A DNA stretch of 11,076 bases from CAZAFL01 sp964484465 (GTDB taxonomy: Bacteria; Bacteroidota; Ignavibacteria; UBA10030; SZUA-254). Each line of letters begins with the position of its first letter. The stretch's first letter is position 1. This document shows positions 1 to 5,555 of the stretch, piece after piece. The notes beneath the pieces were generated by a model, which saw only the letters and a list, made by a program, of their open reading frames with translations, was not told the DNA's origin and made no database searches. Position numbers and translations under genes: made by a program. The DNA lies in NCBI GenBank assembly GCA_964484465.1, contig CAZAFL010000051.1, positions 1 through 11,076 on the forward strand, in the 5' to 3' direction.

Positions 1-54
1 GATACCGACGATGATCACGCCGAGGATGATGAGTAGAAGTTGCTGTTGTCCCAT
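1..54 (-). CDS. Second pilin-like gene, 5' end only (cut by window edge)
   Basis: Only the first 18 codons are present. They read MGQQQLLLIILGVIIVGI, identical to the start of the pilin-like protein at 118-504. The 54 bases match positions 451-504 at 53 of 54 places. The single difference (position 49 versus 499) is a silent third-base change in Gly2. The gene starts 63 bases after the stop of its upstream neighbour and has only a weak ribosome-binding site (AGGGCG), so it is probably co-transcribed with that neighbour. The N-terminal membrane helix is certain. Whether the rest of the protein resembles the neighbour cannot be seen from here. Confidence 0.8.
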   Translation of the reverse strand, partial: MGQQQLLLIILGVIIVGI

Positions 55-65
55 AATGCGCCCTA

Positions 66-120
66 GCTTATATGATTAATGTATCAGTTAATTATGCCCT
101 AAAACAATCTTATACGATTA
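66..120 (-). repeat. Imperfect direct repeat in the spacer between the two pilin-like genes
   Basis: On the minus strand TAATCGTATAAG (109-120, containing the TAA stop of the first pilin gene) recurs as TAATCATATAAG (67-78), 11 of 12 matching. Both are followed a few bases later by a TAGGGC/GGGC-like stretch, then CAT or AT. The spacer therefore looks partly duplicated, as expected from unequal exchange within a tandem gene array. The similarity is short and could be chance in AT-rich DNA. Confidence 0.35.
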
Positions 121-504
121 CTGGAACTGTCCGGCGTATGTGAATGATGTCAATGCGCCGGTGCTATCCAATACCGCAGTCACCGTATTGCTCGAGCTCT
201 GTGATGATGTTCCCTTCAGCGTTATCGACGCAGCTGCTACTGCCGTTGTCGTGTAACTGCCGTTTGAGTTCGTCTGTAACTTCTGCGGTACGACATATCC
301 TGTATATGAACCGCCGCCGCCGCCCATTGTCGTCGGACGGATGCGATACTGATATGCGTTCGCAGCGAGGTTATTCAAATCGTTGATGATACCATCCTTA
401 TTCGACTGTATGCTCGATGAGCTGAACATCGTGATACCGACTGCAATGGCGATACCGACGATGATCACGCCGAGGATGATGAGTAGAAGTTGCTGTTGAC
501 CCAT
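118..504 (-). CDS. Type IV pilin-like small membrane/surface protein (non-canonical prepilin N-terminus)
   Basis: This 128-residue protein has no close family I can name. Residues 1-5 (MGQQQ) precede a very hydrophobic helix (6-27). An amphipathic helical segment follows (about 33-56, with NDLNNLAANAYQYR), then a glycine run (61-65). The C-terminal part is rich in Ser, Thr and Asn and looks like beta strands (about 92-126). This layout of a long N-terminal helix then a small beta domain is that of type IV pilins and pseudopilins. A Gly2/Gln3 junction could be the prepilin-peptidase site, leaving mature QQQLLL. The Glu5 and FTLIE signature of bacterial pilins is missing, so the start is closer to archaeal-type or otherwise divergent pilins. 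There are no cysteines. AAAGGA lies 8 bases before the ATG. A sigma-54-like promoter lies upstream, and a near-identical gene start follows downstream. The alternative is a short single-pass membrane protein unrelated to pili. Confidence 0.7.
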   Translation of the reverse strand: MGQQQLLLIILGVIIVGIAIAVGITMFSSSSIQSNKDGIINDLNNLAANAYQYRIRPTTMGGGGGSYTGYVVPQKLQTNSNGSYTTTAVAAASITLKGTSSQSSSNTVTAVLDSTGALTSFTYAGQFQ

Positions 505-560
505 AAAATGTTCCTTTCATTAAATTATGTATTAAACGCCCATTTATTGCAGTAACCAAT

Positions 561-576
561 TACAAAGTACGTGCCA
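561..576 (-). promoter_or_regulatory. Sigma-54 (-24/-12) promoter for the pilin-like gene
   Basis: The minus strand reads TGGCACG-TACT-TTGTA. The consensus is TGGCACG-N4-TTGCA, so the -24 block is perfect, the spacing is exact and only the C of the -12 GC is changed to T. Transcription would start near 551, giving a leader of about 47 bases that contains the AAAGGA ribosome-binding site. Type IV pilin genes in many bacteria are sigma-54 dependent, which fits. The T in the -12 element could weaken the promoter. No RNA data are available here. Confidence 0.6.
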
Positions 577-693
577 TAATTAACATCGCAATTTTCTACC
601 TATTTTCAATAAAAATTAGTATTTCACCCTGGACGTTGGCTGTACAACAGAAAAAATTACCTCTGACACTGCATTTTTTACCAATGGGACCAC

Positions 694-758
694 TTTAGGA
701 TTCATAATATATTCCTAAACGCATAATCACTCTTTTCAATTCCTTAGGATTACATAAT
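694..758. promoter_or_regulatory. Repeated TTAGGA/TCCTAA motifs, candidate enhancer (activator-binding) sites
   Basis: TTTAGGA (694-700) and TCCTAAA (713-719) form a perfect 7-base inverted repeat around a 12-base AT spacer. A second palindrome, TCCTTAGGA, lies at 741-749. In addition TTAGGATTCATAAT (695-708) recurs as TTAGGATTACATAAT (744-758), differing by one inserted base. The block sits about 120-180 bases upstream of the -24 element, the usual distance for sites bound by sigma-54 activators such as NtrC/PilR-type proteins. The link to an activator is inference. Confidence 0.4.
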
Positions 759-816
759 TGTAAACAATGGGGCATAATTACCAGTAATGGTGACCAAGCC
801 AGATCTTTTAAATAGT

Positions 817-844
817 GAGGGGTAACCCGGCCAGGTTACCCCTC
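817..844 (-). terminator. Hairpin terminator after the secreted-protein gene
   Basis: GAGGGGTAACC (817-827) and GGTTACCCCTC (834-844) form a perfect 11-base stem with a 6-base loop, 30 bases past the TAG stop at 875-877. On the minus strand the stem is followed by a weak AT stretch (ACTATTTAAAAG) rather than a clean T-run. On the plus strand it is followed by TGCTATTTCTTCATTT. It probably ends the minus-strand transcript and separates it from the pilin control region. Efficiency is uncertain because the T-tract is poor. Confidence 0.65.
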
Positions 845-874
845 TGCTATTTCTTCATTTGACTGATGAAGATA

Positions 875-2854
875 CTATTTCATCAGAATTAACTTGCGCG
901 TCTGTGTAAAAAACGCCTCCGTTCCATCCGTCGACGAGACTTCCATCTTAACAAAGTAAATACCACTGCTTACTTGTGTGCCTCTGCTGTCCACCCCGCT
1001 CCATCGAACATCATAGCTGCCCGCCTGAAGGGTGTTTTTGGTCAGCACAATAATCTCCTGACCCAGGAGATTATACACTGTAAGCGTTACGGAAGTCGCT
1101 TTCGGTAGCTCGAACCGGATATCCGTTGAAGGGTTGAAAGGATTCGGATAATTCTGTTCCAGGCTGAAACCTTCGGGGGTGGTATTTTTTCCACCTTTCA
1201 CTTCGGTAGGTGAATCCGGCATCATCGCGATTGGTGTAGTGACCCCATTGTAATTATTGCTCTCGTTGGAATTGACTGTTGGCGTTGTTGTCGCGGTGTA
1301 CCCTTCTTTATCGACCTCTATGTGATAGGTTCCCGGAATTAAATTCTCAATAGCATACGACCCATCACTCTCTGTAATGTCATAACCGACAACATCGTTT
1401 GTGGAATTTGAAACGGCGTAGACGCTCACACCCTGCATCGTATTCACGGCGGCAAGGTTAGAGGAGATGATAATCTGACCTGAAATTCGGGCGAACCCTG
1501 CTTCCGGCGAAGGCACAACACAGATGTTGATCGGAGTTGTCAGCGAATCTTGTACAAACACCGTGTCGGCATTGTGCCAGTTTGAAACCCCGCAGTATCC
1601 TTCTTTGTACCACGCAGGAGCGTAGCTGTCAACCGGTACTGCGCGGACAAAAAACTTCCCGGGTACCAGGTTTCTAAATGCATATGCCCCGAGTGAGTCT
1701 GTCATCCGGTAGCGTGTCGCCAGCGGTCCGAAAGGAGTCAGTCGAAAAAGTACAACGTGTGATGGAATTCCGGAACCTGACGAATCAACAACTGTTCCTG
1801 AAAAACTTCCCGACCCAATAACCAATCCGGGAACCAGTGCAAAATCTATCCCCGTCGTGTCATGTGCTACAAAAATCCTGTCGGCATCGAAGGGGTTTTT
1901 CTTATTGTCATAAAACTTAAAACGATAACCTGCCTTTAACGCCACGGCAATATAACGGTGGTCGGCAAGAAGATGTGCAATGTAATTTCCCAGAGAATCC
2001 GTTCTGGCAACCCACACAACCCCGCGTAACTCTCCTATTTCCGGGTGCTCAAAGTGTTCCTCAGGAAATCCTCCGAAGAGTTCAGTTACATCTTCCAGGA
2101 GACGAAAGTCGTGATATGGCCGGAGAAATACAACATCGGCGCCACGTAGAGGCAACCCTGTGGTACTGTCGGTGACGGTTCCGCTCACGGTTGCAAAAAC
2201 CGGAAAGGGTATCGGCTGCAAACTAAAATTTACGGTGACGCTGTCATCCGCAATGACCTGGATAATAGTTGCGCTATCAGGGCGATGGACATTGTTGTAC
2301 CATTCGGGCAGATATCCAAACTTTTCGGCACGCGACACAAAATTCCCGGTATCGAGGAGAATCCTGTACATTCCATTTGAATCAGTCCGCGTATATCTGT
2401 CATGCCAGAATCCGCTTATTCTGTAAAAGTGAACCACTGCTCCGCGCAACGGCAATCCCGTGGAATCATCGGTAACACTTCCCTTGACGACGCCGAACAC
2501 TGGAGGCGGCGGTGGCGGTCCTGGTTGAAACCGTACCGTATCGCTCGAAAGACTCCCGCCGCTTAAATTAAACGCCCTGACAAAGTAAGAATAGGCATTC
2601 CCTGGATAAGTTTTCCAATCATAGAAGATGGTATGTTGAACAGTAGCTATCTCCACGAACGGCATGCCATCAGTGGATTTGTACACTTTATACGATAACG
2701 CTGTCGCGGAGGAATCCCAGTGCAGTATTGCTCCCCCCATCATTGTAAGTTGAACTGTGAGATTCGCTGGAGCGGAAGGCACCTGAGCGAAAACCGGGAC
2801 GACAATCACAGTCAGAAAGAGAACGAGAAGACCTAACCTGTTGCAGTGGAGCAT
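875..2854 (-). CDS. Secreted multidomain protein: FnIII, four carboxypeptidase-regulatory-like domains, T9SS sorting tail
   Basis: This 659-residue exported protein has a signal peptide at 1-24 (basic start, Leu/Val core, end VFAQ). A fibronectin type III-like domain follows (about 26-111), then a six-proline linker (113-118). Four carboxypeptidase D regulatory-like beta-sandwiches come next, near 120-212, 222-341, 350-445 and 456-545. The first two open with matching 'GLPLRGA' strands and the fourth has 'GSYAIENLIPGTYHIEV'. Residues from about 564 are a T9SS type A sorting domain: EQNYPNPFNPST, then a FlgD-like NLLGQEI and GIYFVKM, ending KLILMK. No catalytic domain was recognised, so a structural, adhesive or glycan-binding surface role is likely. 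The start at 2854 is preferred over 2902 because AGGAGG lies four bases upstream and the signal peptide then begins the protein. It appears to be a single-gene unit. Confidence 0.9.
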   Translation of the reverse strand: MLHCNRLGLLVLFLTVIVVPVFAQVPSAPANLTVQLTMMGGAILHWDSSATALSYKVYKSTDGMPFVEIATVQHTIFYDWKTYPGNAYSYFVRAFNLSGGSLSSDTVRFQPGPPPPPPVFGVVKGSVTDDSTGLPLRGAVVHFYRISGFWHDRYTRTDSNGMYRILLDTGNFVSRAEKFGYLPEWYNNVHRPDSATIIQVIADDSVTVNFSLQPIPFPVFATVSGTVTDSTTGLPLRGADVVFLRPYHDFRLLEDVTELFGGFPEEHFEHPEIGELRGVVWVARTDSLGNYIAHLLADHRYIAVALKAGYRFKFYDNKKNPFDADRIFVAHDTTGIDFALVPGLVIGSGSFSGTVVDSSGSGIPSHVVLFRLTPFGPLATRYRMTDSLGAYAFRNLVPGKFFVRAVPVDSYAPAWYKEGYCGVSNWHNADTVFVQDSLTTPINICVVPSPEAGFARISGQIIISSNLAAVNTMQGVSVYAVSNSTNDVVGYDITESDGSYAIENLIPGTYHIEVDKEGYTATTTPTVNSNESNNYNGVTTPIAMMPDSPTEVKGGKNTTPEGFSLEQNYPNPFNPSTDIRFELPKATSVTLTVYNLLGQEIIVLTKNTLQAGSYDVRWSGVDSRGTQVSSGIYFVKMEVSSTDGTEAFFTQTRKLILMK

Positions 2855-2858
2855 AAAA

Positions 2859-2864
2859 CCTCCT
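2859..2864 (-). promoter_or_regulatory. Ribosome-binding site fixing the start of the secreted protein
   Basis: A perfect AGGAGG on the minus strand, four bases before the ATG at 2854. It rules in this start over the in-frame ATG 48 bases further upstream, which would put 16 charged residues ahead of the signal peptide. Confidence 0.85.
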
Positions 2865-2901
2865 TCGATAAGAATGAATTCTACATCGCTATCCCGTTGC
2901 A

Positions 2902-2930
2902 ATTATTGAACAACAATTAGCAATAATCAA
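2902..2930 (-). promoter_or_regulatory. Possible sigma-70-type promoter for the secreted protein
   Basis: On the minus strand TTGATT (2925-2930) and AATAAT (2902-2907) are separated by exactly 17 bases. Transcription would start near 2895, about 40 bases before the ATG at 2854. The same bases contain a 7-base inverted repeat (ATTATTG 2902-2908, CAATAAT 2921-2927). The region is AT-rich, so a chance match is possible. Confidence 0.35.
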
Positions 2931-2944
2931 TTCCTTGGGAATTG
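2928..2944. promoter_or_regulatory. 17-base palindrome, possible operator
   Basis: CAATTCC-TTG-GGAATTG is a perfect 7-base inverted repeat around three bases. It overlaps the -35 end of the candidate promoter for the secreted protein. The size and symmetry suit a dimeric transcription factor. A terminator role for the upstream queC gene is less likely because the stem is short, the loop is only three bases and no T-run follows. Confidence 0.35.
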
Positions 2945-3003
2945 TACATGTTGGACACAACAGGCAACGAAATGTTTAAAAGAGTGGAAATTTCCCTGAA
3001 AGG

Positions 3004-3690
3004 CTATGAATAAGCGGGTTTCTGCACGTACGGGAGAGGGTCCTCTATGCCTGCCATTTGAAAACCTCTTAAGCGCAACGCGCAACTATCACAAATGCCG
3101 CAGGCCGCATCTTCACGCTTGTAACACGACCATGTTCTTTCAAAAGGAGCACCAAGCTCGACCCCCTTTTTTACGATTTCAAATTTTTTGAGATGAATAA
3201 CCGGAGTGACAATATCAAGACAGGTTTCAGGTTTCGTTCCAAGTTCTATCACTTTATTGAATGCGGAATAGAACTCCTGCCGGCAATCCGGATACCCCGA
3301 AGAATCCTCTTCAACGGCGCCGATGAAAATTTTTGACGCACCGACGACTTCTCCCCAGCTCACTGCAATTGACAGAATGTGAGCATTGCGGAAAGGGACA
3401 TACGATGAAGGAATGTCTTTCCGGTCAAGATCCGCAACCTGCACATCAATTTTTTTGTCAGTCAAACTGGAACCACCTATTTGCTTAAGGTGTTCGATGT
3501 TCACAACCAGTCGTCGCTGCACGTGATAAAAATCCCCGATAGCGTGGAAGGCTTCCAGTTCACGCCGCTCCGTACGTTGACCGTAATTAAGATGAAGAAA
3601 GGCTAATTCATACTGCTGATATGCGATTGCCGCAGTGACGCAGCTATCCATACCGCCGCTGACCAGCACAAGTGCAAGTTTCTTCCCCAT
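3004..3690 (-). CDS. queC: 7-cyano-7-deazaguanine (preQ0) synthase QueC
   Basis: ATP-dependent enzyme converting 7-carboxy-7-deazaguanine and ammonia to preQ0 in the cytoplasm, a step on the route to queuosine in tRNA. The 228-residue protein (family about 220-235) has the PP-loop SGGMDS at 11-16. It also has YVPFRN near 97-102 and a GAVEEDSSGYPDCR substrate region near 124-137. The zinc-binding cysteines are at 189, 197, 200 and 203 (C-x7-C-x2-C-x2-C). I place the start at 3690: AAGGA lies four bases upstream and MGKKLALVLVSGG is the family-like N-terminus. The longer frame from 3729 would overlap queE by 28 bases. With this start the gene begins 11 bases after the queE stop, so the two are co-transcribed. 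No queD or queF is in the window. Confidence 0.95.
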   Translation of the reverse strand: MGKKLALVLVSGGMDSCVTAAIAYQQYELAFLHLNYGQRTERRELEAFHAIGDFYHVQRRLVVNIEHLKQIGGSSLTDKKIDVQVADLDRKDIPSSYVPFRNAHILSIAVSWGEVVGASKIFIGAVEEDSSGYPDCRQEFYSAFNKVIELGTKPETCLDIVTPVIHLKKFEIVKKGVELGAPFERTWSCYKREDAACGICDSCALRLRGFQMAGIEDPLPYVQKPAYS

Positions 3691-3694
3691 TTCT

Positions 3695-3699
3695 TCCTT
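3695..3699 (-). promoter_or_regulatory. Ribosome-binding site deciding the queC start
   Basis: AAGGA on the minus strand, four bases before the ATG at 3690 and lying between the queE stop and queC. It favours the shorter QueC over the frame opening at 3729. Confidence 0.7.
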
Positions 3700-3701
3700 G
3701 A

Positions 3702-4373
3702 TTACACTCCTTTTGTTTCCGGGCTCCAAACGTATTTATGCATCTGCAACTGGAACCGCACGTCGAGCCGGTCTTCCAAAATCCATTCAACCAGTGTGAC
3801 CGGCTCAAGCTTGTCGAACACAACCGACATCAACACCGGACACCGTCGCCCAATATGATAATCGCCGATCATTTGTTTTGCCCAAAGGTAATCTTCCCGG
3901 TCGCCGATGACAAACTTTACTTCATCCCCTTCCTTGAGATGAACCACATTCTGCCAAAGGTTTTTTTTCATCATATTGCTCGACGGACATTTGAAGTCAA
4001 CGATGCGCCAGGCCCTTGTGTCGATGTGACTGATATCGAGGCTCCCACCTGTTTCAACCAGAACTTCAAACCCTTCATCACACAATTTAGTAATCAGCTC
4101 GTGCACATTCGGTTGAAACAACGGCTCACCTCCGGTTATTTCGACAAGCTTGCAGTGATGGCTTCTGACGGTGTCAATAATTTCTGAGATAAGCATTTCT
4201 TTTCCGTCATAAAATGCATACTCGGTATCGCAATAACTGCACCGAATGTTGCAATATGTCAGCCGCACGAAGACACACGGTCGCCCCATGTGACTCGATT
4301 CGCCCTGAACACTGTGGAAAATCTCATTGATAACAAGTGTGTGAGGTTTTATTTGAATAAAACGCTCGTTCAT
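3702..4373 (-). CDS. queE: 7-carboxy-7-deazaguanine synthase QueE (radical SAM)
   Basis: Radical S-adenosylmethionine enzyme that contracts the ring of 6-carboxy-tetrahydropterin to 7-carboxy-7-deazaguanine, the substrate of the next gene, QueC. The 223-residue protein begins MNERFIQIKPHTLVINEIFHSVQGES, of which the EIFHSVQGES part is typical of the family's substrate-binding N-terminus. The iron-sulfur cluster cysteines C-x3-C-x2-C are at 41, 45 and 48 (CNIRCSYC), and the SAM-binding TGGEP is at 80-84. Length agrees with the family (about 210-245). GAGGAG four bases before the ATG at 4373 decides the start. The longer frame from 4457 would add 28 residues without family support. The gene is separated by 100 bases from the glycosyltransferase stop upstream, so it could have its own promoter; I see only a lone TACAAT-like box (4405-4410). 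Confidence 0.95.
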   Translation of the reverse strand: MNERFIQIKPHTLVINEIFHSVQGESSHMGRPCVFVRLTYCNIRCSYCDTEYAFYDGKEMLISEIIDTVRSHHCKLVEITGGEPLFQPNVHELITKLCDEGFEVLVETGGSLDISHIDTRAWRIVDFKCPSSNMMKKNLWQNVVHLKEGDEVKFVIGDREDYLWAKQMIGDYHIGRRCPVLMSVVFDKLEPVTLVEWILEDRLDVRFQLQMHKYVWSPETKGV

Positions 4374-4377
4374 GCTT

Positions 4378-4383
4378 CTCCTC
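4378..4383 (-). promoter_or_regulatory. Ribosome-binding site deciding the queE start
   Basis: GAGGAG on the minus strand, four bases before the ATG at 4373. It is the best such site near any candidate queE start and excludes the longer frame opening at 4457. Confidence 0.8.
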
Positions 4384-4473
4384 GTATCAATATCCGAAAA
4401 GCTCATTGTAAACGCAAACCATAAATTTAATTTTGGAAAGTACGAAAGGGGGAACAAAACAAAAGTGAACCTT

Positions 4474-5493
4474 CTACGCCGAACGCTTGCCCATCCACAA
4501 TCCTCTCAACAACCCTGCAACACTCCCTACAAAACAGACCAGATGGTCGATAAAGAGAAACGGAATCATAACAATCATCGCGAACAACCCTCGCACCTGC
4601 TCAAGATAATTCAAGAAGCGAATGTTCATCAATAGATAAAAACCAACGGCCACCGCAATATACGCATAGGAGATCCATCCCAATATTCCCCCAACCAGGA
4701 GGAACAAGACGATCAGAGAAAAGAGTGTCGAAAGAACAAACATCGGATAGACATTTACGAACCCACGCTTCACCGAGCCTGCCGCTTCACCGGTCCAGAC
4801 TGCAAGCTCTGCAAACCCTGCGCTCCGGTGGAACTCATTTTTTACAAATGAAGCGAGAGTGTAGTTTTTCAGATGTTCGACCTCAATATCCATATTCAAC
4901 GTGATGTTGAGATTTTCGCGGGCAAACCGTTTGCCAAGCTCGATATCGTCGTGACCGTGACGCGCAAGCAATTCTACATTAAATCCTCCTAATTTCTCAA
5001 ATGCGCGTCGCTTGATACCTGAGATTGCACCGAACAGCCAATCGATCGAAGGAGGGCTCTTGAGGTACGAGTACCGAACCCAGAGGTTTTTGTATTGGCT
5101 GACAAATGTTTCGTGTCTGTGCTTTGCGGTGTAAATACCGACGACCGCATCCATCCCCTCTTCTTCCAGGGTCTCGACAACGCTGAGAATGGTCTCGCGG
5201 GCGATGACGATATCTGAGTCGATAAAAATCAATAACTCTCCGTTCGCGTGCTGTGCCCCGAAATTCCGCGCATTGTTCGCTCCGGCTCCGTTCTCAGCGC
5301 TTAACACCATACAATCATACCGTTGCGCTATGCCAATGCTCCCGTCCGATGAATGGTCGTCAACAACGATCACCTCAATTTTTTTATAATATGACCGTTT
5401 AATAGAGCGGAGACAAGACTCGAGCGTTCGCTCGCTATTCCTGACCGGAATGATGACGGAGACAAGCGGTTCGTATTGATTGGCAACGTGCAT
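4474..5493 (-). CDS. Membrane-anchored family 2 glycosyltransferase
   Basis: This 339-residue protein transfers a sugar from a nucleotide donor to a glycan or lipid acceptor at the inner face of the membrane; donor and acceptor cannot be told from sequence. The GT-A fold starts with VSVIIPVRNSERTLE near 11-25 and has VIVVDDHSSDGS near 42-53. The metal-binding DSD is at 92-94. An acceptor-side HDDIELGKR near 181-189 takes the place of the usual ED-x-D-x-x-R region. Two hydrophobic spans at about 248-290 and a third at about 302-328 anchor the C-terminus. I choose the ATG at 5493 because the domain begins just after it. The frame stays open to an ATG at 5598, which would overlap the rmlD-type gene by 43 bases; neither start has a clear ribosome-binding site. 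It is the last gene of the polysaccharide cluster. Confidence 0.85.
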   Translation of the reverse strand: MHVANQYEPLVSVIIPVRNSERTLESCLRSIKRSYYKKIEVIVVDDHSSDGSIGIAQRYDCMVLSAENGAGANNARNFGAQHANGELLIFIDSDIVIARETILSVVETLEEEGMDAVVGIYTAKHRHETFVSQYKNLWVRYSYLKSPPSIDWLFGAISGIKRRAFEKLGGFNVELLARHGHDDIELGKRFARENLNITLNMDIEVEHLKNYTLASFVKNEFHRSAGFAELAVWTGEAAGSVKRGFVNVYPMFVLSTLFSLIVLFLLVGGILGWISYAYIAVAVGFYLLMNIRFLNYLEQVRGLFAMIVMIPFLFIDHLVCFVGSVAGLLRGLWMGKRSA

Positions 5494-5555
5494 GTATGGG
5501 TATGAAGTTGTTTTCAACAACCGGTCATCAGCGCCGGCTGGTTCTGCAGAAGCGT

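Larger units (their letters stand above)
505..816. other. AT-rich regulatory intergenic region upstream of the pilin-like gene
   Basis: No credible gene lies in this stretch on either strand; the reading frames here are very short. It holds a sigma-54-type promoter (561-576), a set of TTAGGA/TCCTAA repeats (694-749) and several CATAAT words (576-581, 722-727, 772-777). It ends at the hairpin that follows the large secreted-protein gene. The layout suggests a dedicated control region for the pilin-like genes. Confidence 0.6.

Noticed and set aside
66..120. CRISPR-like or phage attachment repeat between the pilin-like genes
   Set aside because: Only two imperfect 12-base copies occur, with no regular spacing, no cas genes and no integrase; a local duplication is the simpler reading.
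144..386. Plus-strand reading frame opposite the pilin-like gene
   Set aside because: It is antisense to a well-supported gene, has biased low-complexity content and no ribosome-binding site, and shows no family resemblance.
1975..2475. Several plus-strand frames opposite the secreted-protein gene
   Set aside because: They are shadow frames of a clearly coding minus-strand gene with continuous domain structure; no protein features.
2986..2995. GGAAATTTCC palindrome as a queC terminator
   Set aside because: A 10-base palindrome with no loop and no T-run cannot form a convincing terminator hairpin; the nearby TGTTG/CAACA (2949-2962) stem is also only five bases.
3738..4187. 149-codon plus-strand frame opposite queE
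   Set aside because: It lies fully within the antisense of a gene with intact radical SAM motifs; the translation shows no recognisable domain.
3004..4373. 7-deazaguanine DNA modification (dpd-type) system
   Set aside because: Only queE and queC are present, with no DpdA-like transglycosylase, helicase or nuclease nearby; ordinary preQ0/queuosine synthesis explains them.
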